Below the pieces are notes generated by a model. The model was not told the DNA's origin. It worked only from the letters and a program-made list of their open reading frames with translations, and made no database searches. A stretch of 64,000 bases of DNA from an uncultured Treponema sp. GTDB taxonomy: Bacteria > Spirochaetota > Spirochaetia > Treponematales > Treponemataceae. Below are positions 15,077 through 22,514 of this stretch, in pieces. The stretch is from positions 1 to 64,000 of the forward strand of contig CAMOIE010000007.1 of the NCBI GenBank assembly GCA_946615905.1. Reading direction: 5' to 3'. Within the stretch, counting starts at the first letter, position 1; each line of letters opens with the position of its first letter. A program made the position numbers and the translations under genes.

Positions 15077-16819
15077 TTATCGCGTCAACTTTCGGTAGAC
15101 AGTCTTGTGGGGTCTATCGGCTTCCTCTCCAAACTGCTTGCGTCTCCACTCCTGATAGTCAGACCAGTTGCCTTCAAACCAAAAGACCTGGCTGTTGTTC
15201 TCAAATGCAAGAATATGTGTGCAGATTCTGTCCAAGAACCAGCGGTCGTGGCTTACGATTAACGCGCAGCCCGCAAAGTCTTCCAAGGCCTCTTCAAGCG
15301 CGCGGATTGTCTGAACATCGAGGTCGTTTGTAGGCTCGTCGAGCATGAGGACGTTTCCCGCCTCCTTGAGCATCATTCCAAGGTTCAGGCGGTTCTTCTC
15401 TCCACCGGAAAGAACCCCGACTTTTTTGCTCTGCTCAGCTCCGTTAAAATTGAACCAAGAGCAGTAGGCACGTGAGTTGATTTCACGGACGGCACCGTTC
15501 ACAGGTCTTCCCTTTTCATCAACCGCGCCGAGCTTTATCAAATCCTGACCGCCAGAAAGCTGCTCCCAGACAGTCTTGTTGTCGTCAAGTTTTGAGCGCA
15601 GCTGGTCAACATAGACAAGCTTCACGGTCTCGCCGATTTTTATGGAGCCTGAGTCAGGCTTTTCGTTTGTGGCACCCGGTGTCGCGGCCTCTGCGATTAA
15701 TTTGAAGAGGGTCGTCTTTCCCGCGCCGTTGGGGCCGACAATTCCAACGACCGCACCTGCCGGAACCTGAAAATTCAAATTCTCAAAAAGGAGTTTGTCT
15801 CCAAAGGCCTTGGTCAAATCATGCGCCTCGATTACGAGACTTCCAAGGCGGGGACCTGCCGGAATTGAAATCTGGGTCTCACGGAGTTTTGTCCTCTTTG
15901 ACTCCTCGGCAAGCAGTTCCTCATAGCGGGTGATATGCTCCTTGTGCTTTGCCTGACGTCCTTTCGCAGAAGTGTGAATCCATTCCAACTCACGCTGGAT
16001 TTCCTTCTGGCGGGCAGAGTCGGCCTTACCTTCCATCTCAAGACGCTTGTTCTTCTGCTCAAGCCAAGAAGAATAGTTGCCTTTAAACGGATAGCCTTCA
16101 CCACGGTCAAGCTCCAAAATCCATCCGGCCACATCGTCCAAAAAGTAGCGGTCGTGTGTGATTGCGATTACAGTTCCAGGGTATTCGTTAAGATGACGCT
16201 CAAGCCATGCAACTGACTCTGCGTCAAGATGGTTCGTAGGCTCGTCCAAAAGAAGAATATCAGGTTTTTGCAAAAGCAAGCGGCAGAGAGCCACACGGCG
16301 GCGTTCACCTCCGGAAAGATGGTCAACAATCTGGTCTTCCGGCGGACAGCGGAGGGCATCCATCGCAAGCTCCAGGTTCGTGTCCAAATTCCATGCATCG
16401 CAGGCATCGAGTTTGTCCTGAAGTTCAGCCTGCCTTGCCCCCAATTTATCGTAGTCAGCATCCGGGTCGCCGAAAGCCTCGTTCACCTTGTCGAATTCTG
16501 CGAGCAAATCTGTGATGGGCTTTACACCCTCCATGACGATTTCTTTGACAGTTTTCCCCGCCTCAAGCTGCGGCTCCTGCTCCAAATAACCGAGAGTATA
16601 TCCTTTTTCAAGGTGGGTCTCACCGGTGAATTCAGTATCGACTCCGGCAAGAATCTTAAAGAGTGATGATTTACCGGCACCGTTCTGACCGATTACGCCG
16701 ATTTTAGCTCCATAATAGTATGAAATTGAAATGTCTTTTAAAACAACTTTTGTTCCATAAGCGCGAGAAACGCTGTCCATCGTGTAAATAATGTGTTTGT
16801 TGTCGAAAGTTTTAGCCAT
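15077..16819 (-). CDS. ettA: Energy-dependent translational throttle protein EttA (ABC-F ATPase)
   Basis: Ribosome-associated ABC-F protein that gates the first elongation step according to ATP/ADP ratio. It has two ABC domains: Walker A GQNGAGKSS, signature LSGGERRR and Walker B LLLDEPTNHLD in the first; GPNGAGKTT, LSGGEKNR and MLDEPTNDLD in the second. A charged linker and arm lie between them. The length of 580 is slightly above the usual 555. There is no Shine-Dalgarno sequence and the promoter is six bases from the ATG. Confidence 0.93.
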   Translation of the reverse strand: MAKTFDNKHIIYTMDSVSRAYGTKVVLKDISISYYYGAKIGVIGQNGAGKSSLFKILAGVDTEFTGETHLEKGYTLGYLEQEPQLEAGKTVKEIVMEGVKPITDLLAEFDKVNEAFGDPDADYDKLGARQAELQDKLDACDAWNLDTNLELAMDALRCPPEDQIVDHLSGGERRRVALCRLLLQKPDILLLDEPTNHLDAESVAWLERHLNEYPGTVIAITHDRYFLDDVAGWILELDRGEGYPFKGNYSSWLEQKNKRLEMEGKADSARQKEIQRELEWIHTSAKGRQAKHKEHITRYEELLAEESKRTKLRETQISIPAGPRLGSLVIEAHDLTKAFGDKLLFENLNFQVPAGAVVGIVGPNGAGKTTLFKLIAEAATPGATNEKPDSGSIKIGETVKLVYVDQLRSKLDDNKTVWEQLSGGQDLIKLGAVDEKGRPVNGAVREINSRAYCSWFNFNGAEQSKKVGVLSGGEKNRLNLGMMLKEAGNVLMLDEPTNDLDVQTIRALEEALEDFAGCALIVSHDRWFLDRICTHILAFENNSQVFWFEGNWSDYQEWRRKQFGEEADRPHKTVYRKLTR

Positions 16820-16825
16820 AAAATC

Positions 16826-16854
16826 AGTATACGGTAAAAAAACTATTCTGTCAG
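16826..16854 (-). promoter_or_regulatory. ettA promoter, leaderless arrangement
   Basis: Minus strand CTGACA (16849-16854), 17 bases, TATACT (16826-16831), six bases to the ATG. This is one of the best promoter matches in the window, giving a predicted transcript start at or within a base of the start codon. Confidence 0.6.
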
Positions 16855-16869
16855 CAAGAAAGGACTGCC

Positions 16870-16875
16870 GATAAT
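16870..16875 (+). promoter_or_regulatory. -10 element of the OmpA-family gene
   Basis: GATAAT ends six bases before the ATG at 16882. No Shine-Dalgarno sequence and no convincing -35. Confidence 0.3.
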
Positions 16876-16881
16876 CCTATT

Positions 16882-18414
16882 ATGAAACGATTTCTTCAAT
16901 TAATTTTAATATTTTTCTCGCTCACCAATCTCTTTGCCCAGACTCAGCCAGTCACTTTAAAATATTCAGGAAAACGCAGTTACTCTTTGGTTGAACGCAC
17001 GAATCTTCGCCGCTACGTAAATGGAAAATACATCGGTCTGACAAGTCGGGAAGTCCGCTCATTTATCAGTCCGGCTGACTCAGCTAAAGCAGGAATGCCA
17101 GGCGAAACTTTTTTTGACGGAAACTTTTACGTGATGGAAGAAACGCTGCGCAATTCACATTCAAGCGCCCAGGGAATTCATGAGGCGATTCCATCAACTT
17201 TTAAAATTTCACCGGAAGGCAAAGTCACTATGCTGACCGACAATGGCTACCCTTCGTTCAGAAGTTTTCCCGCATACATAAATCAAAAAGTTTCAGTCGG
17301 CGACCAGTGGAAGTCCGATGGGGAAAGAGCCGTGGACCCGCTGAACAAAGGAATCGTGACACGAATGCCGATGATTGTCCGTTACACATTCTCAGGCGAG
17401 GAAGAATACAATGGTCAGCCTGTTTACAGAATAAAGGCAATCTGGCAGACCTACTACGATTTGACAAACAAAGATCCGCGAGGAGATTCTTCTCTTGAAA
17501 AAGCACGTGGCGGACACAAGGCTGACATAATCGTCTTGCAGTCAAACGGCAGCCCTATTTTGGTAATCGATAATGTTGACGAGACATTTTTCTACAATGA
17601 CGGCTCAGCAGTGAATTTCAAAGGCTCTATCACACTCTTCACCGAATTTCCGCCCGCAGTCGAGCATGATAAGCTCCTTCCAGCCTTGCAGAGAATCGCC
17701 AGAATCGATCCGAGTCTCACGGGAAAAAGCGGGAACCGTGAAACTGCTGGCTCAGTATTTTCCGGTGGAACACAGACAGAGAATAGCGTGGCAAAAGCTG
17801 ATAAAATTCCAAGCGTCAATAAAAATCAGGACTTCACGCAGACGTACAAGACAGACCAAGCTGAAAAAATCTCTGGAGAACTCGACCTGCCAAAAAGTGA
17901 AAAAATCGCCCGGCTTGACACCCCTAAGGCTCCTGAATCTCTTGCCAGCACGAAAGTCACCCCCAGTGACGGCGGCAGTAACCAGGCATCAAAGAAAGAA
18001 AAAGCCCCGCAGGATTTTGACCTTCCCGCTGATAAAAATGACACGAACATTGTCGCAGAAAAAACAAACGCAGGACTACGCCTCAGTGTGAGAGACATAA
18101 AATTCCTCCCGGATTCAAGCGAAGTCGCAGCGGGAGAATCAGCCCGTCTAGATGAGATTGCAAAAATTCTGAAACTTGCCCCAGACTCCCAGTTTTTGGT
18201 GGAAGGACACACAGCCGCAGTTGGAAAGGCAGCTGGTGAGCAAAAACTTTCAGAAGAACGCGCAAAAAAAATCGCTCAAGAACTCTCAAAACGCGGAATC
18301 GCCGCAGGAAAATTCATCTGCCGCGGGCATGGAGGCACAAGACCTGTGGCCGACAACAAAAGCGAGTCAGGCCGCACCCAAAACCGCCGCGTAGAAATCA
18401 CAATTTTGGAATAA
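16882..18414 (+). CDS. OmpA-family peptidoglycan-binding envelope protein
   Basis: The protein has 510 residues with a signal peptide at about 1-20 (ending LFAQ). The ~270-residue N-terminal domain is probably beta-rich. A low-complexity, Lys/Pro/Ser-rich linker covers about 275-390. The C-terminal OmpA domain (about 395-510) has FLPDSSEV, VEGHTAAVG, LSEERAKKI and the terminal NRRVEI motif for diaminopimelate-type peptidoglycan. It is similar in plan to the OmpA-domain protein of T. pallidum. It likely ties the outer envelope to peptidoglycan. Confidence 0.8.
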   Translation: MKRFLQLILIFFSLTNLFAQTQPVTLKYSGKRSYSLVERTNLRRYVNGKYIGLTSREVRSFISPADSAKAGMPGETFFDGNFYVMEETLRNSHSSAQGIHEAIPSTFKISPEGKVTMLTDNGYPSFRSFPAYINQKVSVGDQWKSDGERAVDPLNKGIVTRMPMIVRYTFSGEEEYNGQPVYRIKAIWQTYYDLTNKDPRGDSSLEKARGGHKADIIVLQSNGSPILVIDNVDETFFYNDGSAVNFKGSITLFTEFPPAVEHDKLLPALQRIARIDPSLTGKSGNRETAGSVFSGGTQTENSVAKADKIPSVNKNQDFTQTYKTDQAEKISGELDLPKSEKIARLDTPKAPESLASTKVTPSDGGSNQASKKEKAPQDFDLPADKNDTNIVAEKTNAGLRLSVRDIKFLPDSSEVAAGESARLDEIAKILKLAPDSQFLVEGHTAAVGKAAGEQKLSEERAKKIAQELSKRGIAAGKFICRGHGGTRPVADNKSESGRTQNRRVEITILE

Positions 18415-18433
18415 CTTATGAAATTTTTTTACT

Positions 18434-19198
18434 TTAACCAAAAATCTCTTTTTTATGAATCTTTCCCAAATGAATCAGAGAATCTTTTAAAGATTCTTGG
18501 GCACTTTCATTATAAGATTTTAAATCAATCGAAAATCTGTTCATCGAAAAATGCTGATAGACAAAAACTTTCTCCCAAGCTGGCTCCGAACCATAAGTCA
18601 TTTTTAATGTATCCCGGTACAAGCCGAAAATTCCTTTTTTCTTAAGCTCCGCATATCCGACAAGCCAAAGTTCTGGGGCAGGATTTTTTTCATCAGCAAG
18701 GACACAAAGAGACTTATGAAGGTCAGCCGTTTTTTCGGCCATGTACAGTTGACTATCGTTAATTAGTTTAGCAATTCCATCTCCGCCATTTTTCATTAAG
18801 AATTTCAAGTGATTTGTCTTGGCAGTATGAACCGGGGTCTTGTTCAGAATAATCACGTTCTTTCTAAAATCACATTCAAATTCAGGATGCTTTTTAAAAA
18901 ATCCGGCTGCGATTTTTCCACTCTGTCCAACTAAATAACGATTGTTAGTTTTTAACTGCTCATCTTTTCCAGGATTATCCCCAATCACAAAATATCGAAT
19001 CACAGAATCTTCAGTCACTTCGTCCAATGCCTTATTATAGACAACTGACGTCTCAAGCGGATATTCTGGAGTGTCTTTTTTTGAGGCCTCTTTTTGCAAA
19101 GTCCTAAGTTCACAAGCAAAGACAGAATCCCATTCCTGGCATTTATTTTTAAAATCATTTCTAAAAGAGTCAAAAGCTTCAAACTGTTCTTTATTCAT
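18434..19198 (-). CDS. Uracil-DNA glycosylase-superfamily-like protein
   Basis: The 254-residue protein has the UDG-fold landmarks FVIGDNPGKDEQ (near 87, in the place of the family 4/5 GxxPGxxE motif), YLVGQSGKI, and VIILNKTPVHT (near 127). The C-terminal WLVGYAELKK resembles the late His/Asn strand, but the classical catalytic signature is not clear. It may be a DNA-repair glycosylase or a catalytically divergent relative. Single gene, no Shine-Dalgarno sequence; TAAAAT lies six bases before the ATG. Confidence 0.6.
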   Translation of the reverse strand: MNKEQFEAFDSFRNDFKNKCQEWDSVFACELRTLQKEASKKDTPEYPLETSVVYNKALDEVTEDSVIRYFVIGDNPGKDEQLKTNNRYLVGQSGKIAAGFFKKHPEFECDFRKNVIILNKTPVHTAKTNHLKFLMKNGGDGIAKLINDSQLYMAEKTADLHKSLCVLADEKNPAPELWLVGYAELKKKGIFGLYRDTLKMTYGSEPAWEKVFVYQHFSMNRFSIDLKSYNESAQESLKDSLIHLGKIHKKEIFG

Positions 19199-19204
19199 AT
19201 TTTG

Positions 19205-19210
19205 ATTTTA
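19205..19210 (-). promoter_or_regulatory. -10 element of the UDG-like gene, leaderless arrangement
   Basis: TAAAAT on the minus strand, six bases from the ATG at 19198. It shares a 74-base divergent gap with the queH -10 element at 19261. Confidence 0.4.
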
Positions 19211-19260
19211 TCGCATAATCCGGCTGACTGTCTTGTAGATTTTTACTCTTAGCGGTATTT

Positions 19261-19266
19261 TAAAAT
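19261..19266 (+). promoter_or_regulatory. -10 element of queH, leaderless arrangement
   Basis: TAAAAT ends six bases before the ATG at 19273; no Shine-Dalgarno sequence. Confidence 0.4.
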
Positions 19267-19272
19267 TAAGTC

Positions 19273-19971
19273 ATGAGTCAGCAAGTTCAAAAAATAAACT
19301 ACCAAAAAGAACTGGAAAAAATCCTCAAAGAAATAGAAAGGCAAAATCTTCAGGCAAAGCCGACTTTACTTTTACACGCCTGCTGCGGACCTTGCTCGTC
19401 TTATGTCATCGAATATCTTTCCTCAATTTTTGACATTACAATCTACTATTATAATCCCAACATTCATCCACAAAATGAATATGAACGCCGCCTGCATGAA
19501 CTTGAAAAATTTCTGACAGAATTTCCGGATGCAACAAAAAACAAAGTCAAGCTTGTCGTTGCGGACTACAATCCAGAAGACTTTTTTTCTGCCACAAAAG
19601 TCAGGGAAGAAATTGATTTGCAGACAGAACCTGAACGCGGTGAACGTTGCAGAAGATGTTACACGCTTCGCATGAAAAAAGCATTTGATTACGCATGCCA
19701 AAATAATTTCGACTGGTTCACAACAACTTTGAGTATCAGCCCATATAAAGACTCAAAGATGATTAATGAAATCGGAAAAAGTCTCGAAGAATCTGAACTG
19801 GGTAATACTATAAATAATCTTAAATCTATTACAAAATTCCTCACATCTGATTTTAAAAAGAAAAATGGATTTTTGAGATCAACCCAATTGAGCCAGGAAT
19901 ACGGACTTTGGAGGCAGGACTATTGTGGCTGCATTTTTTCAAAACAAAATTTAAATCTCAATAAAGAATAG
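19273..19971 (+). CDS. queH: Epoxyqueuosine reductase QueH
   Basis: Last step of queuosine tRNA modification, the non-cobalamin (DUF208) type. LLLHACCGPCSSY lies at about 35-47. ERCRRCYTLRM near 120 and the C-terminal DYCGCIFSK supply the further cysteines that carry the iron-sulfur cluster and redox pair in this family. The length of 232 is normal. It is followed closely by argA, which has its own promoter. Confidence 0.92.
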   Translation: MSQQVQKINYQKELEKILKEIERQNLQAKPTLLLHACCGPCSSYVIEYLSSIFDITIYYYNPNIHPQNEYERRLHELEKFLTEFPDATKNKVKLVVADYNPEDFFSATKVREEIDLQTEPERGERCRRCYTLRMKKAFDYACQNNFDWFTTTLSISPYKDSKMINEIGKSLEESELGNTINNLKSITKFLTSDFKKKNGFLRSTQLSQEYGLWRQDYCGCIFSKQNLNLNKE

Positions 19972-19998
19972 ACTTTTTTATACTTTCATCGATATACT
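19969..19998 (+). promoter_or_regulatory. argA promoter, leaderless arrangement
   Basis: TAGACT (19969-19974), 18 bases, TATACT (19993-19998), six bases, ATG at 20005. No Shine-Dalgarno sequence. Confidence 0.5.
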
Positions 19999-20004
19999 TT
20001 TTCT

Positions 20005-21375
20005 ATGGAAAAAACAGAAGAAGTATCTATTCAGACAAAAGCCGAAAGAATCCGCGATGTAATCCGCTACATAAAAAAATTCAAAAATGCGGCCATCGTA
20101 ATTTATCTTGATGACAGAATCATCGATTCTCCCTTATTCACAAGTCACATTCATGACATCTCGCTTTTACATGATGCAGGACTGAAAGTCTCTATTGTTC
20201 CTGGAGCACACAGAAGAATTGATAAAATCCTAAACGAAAACAATATTGACTGGACTATCCGTAATGGTTGCCGAATTACAAATCCAGAAGCCATCCCGCT
20301 TATAAAAACAGCAGCTTTCGATGTTTCAAACACAATAATGACAAGCCTTGCCGGCGAACATCTCACAGCTGTAATTGGAAACTGGGTCAGGGCACGCGGA
20401 AAAGGTGTCCTCGATGGAATAGATTACGGAACTTCTGGGGAAATTGACAAGCTTGAAGACTCCGCTATCGAACAGGTTTTGGAAAATGGATTCATTCCGA
20501 TTTTTCCATGCATCGGCTGGAGCCTTTCAGGAAAGCCCTACAATATTTCTTCTATTCAGTTGGCGACACAAATCGCAATCCACATGCAGGCAGACAAACT
20601 TTTCTTTTTGGTACCAGAAGTAGAAATTTCAAAAAAATACTTCTCTATCCCGGAAGAAATAGGCCTTTCCCCAGAAGGGAATATTCCTGCCATGAATATC
20701 GAAGAAGTTGATTCCCTGCTAAAAGCAAATAAAACTAACGATAGGCATTTAAATGATACTGATGAATTAACATCTGAAAATATAATCTCAATGCTAGAGC
20801 TTGCAAGAATGGCTTGTACCCAAGGTGTTACCCGAGTCCATCTTTTGAATTCATCCTTTGAAGGAACTTTGCCATGCGAGATTTTCAGCGATTTAGGTTC
20901 TGGAACAATGGTTTATTCTTCCAACTATGGAAAATTCCGCGCCATGCGGAGAGAAGATATTTCTGGAGTTCTTTCTGTCATACGCCCGTTCGTTAATAAA
21001 AAGATTCTTCTGCCAAGAACAGAAAAACAACTGTTAGGTAGCTACAATGATTATATAGTCTATGAACTTGACGGTGCTATAAGAGCTTGCGCTGCCTTAC
21101 ATATTTACGACCGTAAGCAAGCTGAAATCGCAGCTGTTGCCGTTGATGAATCTTGTTCTCATATTGGAATAGGTCCTAAAATGATTTCCTATCTGATTGA
21201 TAAGGCTAAGACTATTTCTCTTGAAAGCATTTTCATTTTGACCACACAAACGGCCGATTGGTTTGAGACGCTAGGTTTTCACCCGGACTCAATTGATTCT
21301 ATTCCCCAAAAGCGAAAAGAATCATGGTCTCCAGAAAGGGGATCAAAAGTATTCAGACTACAAATTAAAAAATAA
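20005..21375 (+). CDS. argA: N-acetylglutamate synthase (amino-acid kinase plus GNAT domains)
   Basis: First step of arginine synthesis: acetylates glutamate with acetyl-CoA. The N-terminal amino-acid-kinase-like domain (about 15-300: VSIVPGAHRRID, SLAGEHLTAV) would bind glutamate or arginine. The C-terminal GNAT domain (about 310-456) has the acetyl-CoA loop CSHIGIGPKMI and the terminal TADWFETLGF. At 456 residues it matches E. coli-type ArgA, not the ArgJ route. It ends at a classic terminator and is the last gene before the origin gap. Confidence 0.9.
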   Translation: MEKTEEVSIQTKAERIRDVIRYIKKFKNAAIVIYLDDRIIDSPLFTSHIHDISLLHDAGLKVSIVPGAHRRIDKILNENNIDWTIRNGCRITNPEAIPLIKTAAFDVSNTIMTSLAGEHLTAVIGNWVRARGKGVLDGIDYGTSGEIDKLEDSAIEQVLENGFIPIFPCIGWSLSGKPYNISSIQLATQIAIHMQADKLFFLVPEVEISKKYFSIPEEIGLSPEGNIPAMNIEEVDSLLKANKTNDRHLNDTDELTSENIISMLELARMACTQGVTRVHLLNSSFEGTLPCEIFSDLGSGTMVYSSNYGKFRAMRREDISGVLSVIRPFVNKKILLPRTEKQLLGSYNDYIVYELDGAIRACAALHIYDRKQAEIAAVAVDESCSHIGIGPKMISYLIDKAKTISLESIFILTTQTADWFETLGFHPDSIDSIPQKRKESWSPERGSKVFRLQIKK

Positions 21376-21381
21376 CTTACG

Positions 21382-21415
21382 AATAACCGTTAGTATTCCT
21401 AACGGTTATTTTTTT
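21382..21415 (+). terminator. Intrinsic terminator of argA
   Basis: A perfect 12-bp stem, AATAACCGTTAG / CTAACGGTTATT (21382-21393 and 21399-21410), with a 5-base loop followed by a T-run to 21415. Confidence 0.92.
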
Positions 21416-21616
21416 GCATAAAAGCTAAAAACAGTGGTAAGCCCCCGGAATATGTCGATTCATAATAGGAGTATTAAAGCCTCCACACGGATAAGCCTAT
21501 CGTTCGTTTTTTACTGATAAGAGAGCTTTTCAATACCAATTTACGTTCGGAAGTAAGATAAACATATATATAAAGCACAGATATTCCCGCCAAGTAGAAA
21601 AACTACGGATAAAGAA

Positions 21617-21632
21617 AGTTTCACGTGAAACA
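21617..21632. other. parS site 1
   Basis: AGTTTCACGTGAAACA, one mismatch from the 16-bp palindromic ParB-binding consensus TGTTTCACGTGAAACA. Confidence 0.9.
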
Positions 21633-21786
21633 TTAAAAACTAATTGACAAATAAATACTTGGGATTAGACGAAAAAACAGTCTGAGTATATCTGAAAGCT
21701 ATCAACACATTTCCATACAGCTACTTGGATAAATGATTGTAACATTCATGAACCGTAAGAATTATTGACCAGTAAAAAACTCACAC

Positions 21787-21802
21787 TGTTTCACGTGAAA
21801 CA
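21787..21802. other. parS site 2
   Basis: TGTTTCACGTGAAACA, a perfect palindromic match to the chromosomal parS consensus. Confidence 0.95.
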
Positions 21803-21922
21803 GAAGAAGCATTTATCCATATAAGAAAGTCTCTCAATTTTTTAGTTCGTAATTGAAATCGCAGTCAGGTTCAATACTCTTTTTATACCAAATGGCGGAG
21901 TATTTTCCTCCTGTAGGAATAA

Positions 21923-21938
21923 AGTTTCACGTGAAACA
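21923..21938. other. parS site 3
   Basis: AGTTTCACGTGAAACA, one mismatch from the consensus, identical to site 1. Confidence 0.9.
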
Positions 21939-22143
21939 TATAATGAGAGTCCTTTGTATATTTATCAGCTTTATCATCAATATATTCTTGCAAAATTGAT
22001 TAAAGATACATTTTGCAAAAATTGAATATAAGGACTTTCTTTTGAGCTAAAAAGGCAGGAATAATTCTTTTGTTTGAGAGAAGGATTTAACCCCTCGAAG
22101 ACTTGTCCAGTGTCTGCTAACCCGTAAAAAAGTCTAAAAGTTA

Positions 22144-22159
22144 TGTTTCACGTGAAACA
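22144..22159. other. parS site 4
   Basis: TGTTTCACGTGAAACA, a perfect consensus site, 8 bases from the first DnaA box of the adjacent cluster. Confidence 0.95.
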
Positions 22160-22166
22160 TAAAAAG

Positions 22167-22301
22167 TTTTCCACAAGTTATTCACGCTGTGGAAAAACCA
22201 AAATTCTATGAGTCAAAATTTATTTTCTTAGTTTATAAAGAATTAAAATTCAACTTTTTGGTTTAATCAATTTTTATAAAGATATCCGCAAGTTATCCAC
22301 A
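22167..22301. other. DnaA-box cluster
   Basis: One perfect TTATCCACA (22293-22301). Three sites have one mismatch: TTTTCCACA (22167-22175), TTATTCACG (22178-22186) and, on the opposite strand, TTTTCCACA (22188-22196). A further near-match, TTATCCATA, lies at 21813-21821. This is probably a DnaA-binding part of the origin or a regulatory reservoir. Confidence 0.75.
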
Positions 22302-22306
22302 GGCAC

Positions 22307-22340
22307 AAAAAAAAGCCGGAAGAAAATTAATTCTTCCGGC
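22307..22340 (-). terminator. Intrinsic terminator of the gyrBA operon
   Basis: On the minus strand GCCGGAAGAA and its complement (22315-22324 and 22331-22340) form a 10-bp stem followed by an eight-base T-run (22307-22314). It lies 175 bases beyond the gyrA stop. Confidence 0.88.
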
Positions 22341-22356
22341 CGCCTGATGGTTAGCT

Positions 22357-22427
22357 TTTGAATAAACCCACTTTATTCAAATAGTATTTTTAATCCCCAA
22401 TACAAAGTATTATAAACACTTTGTATT
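22357..22427. repeat. Two further hairpins in the gyrA 3' region
   Basis: TTTGAATAAA/TTTATTCAAA (22357-22366 and 22372-22381, 10-bp stem, 5-base loop) and AATACAAAGT/ACTTTGTATT (22399-22408 and 22418-22427). With the terminator beyond them, they make a three-hairpin 3' untranslated region of about 170 bases. Confidence 0.6.
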
Positions 22428-22514
22428 CTTTTGTCACCCAAAAAAGCTCAATTTATTAAAATTATTTTTATAATCAAAATAACTACGTTAATTCCTTATA
22501 TTATAAAGAATTAA

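Larger units (their letters stand above)
21417..22306. other. Non-coding origin-proximal region with parS sites and DnaA boxes
   Basis: About 0.9 kb between the argA terminator and the gyrA terminator. I find no credible ORF, tRNA, tmRNA, RNase P RNA or riboswitch in it. What it does hold is four parS sites (21617-22159) and a DnaA-box group (22167-22301). It is AT-rich and lies 4.8 kb left of dnaA. Confidence 0.8.

Noticed and set aside
21617-22159. Repeated TTTCACGTGAAA words as a CRISPR-like or direct-repeat array
   Set aside because: The spacing is irregular (about 121-206 bases between copies) and the repeat is the palindromic parS sequence. No CRISPR array is present in the window.
21417-22160. 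Possible structured RNA (tmRNA, RNase P RNA, 6S) in the origin gap
   Set aside because: No conserved core of these RNAs is visible; parS sites and AT-rich filler account for the stretch.
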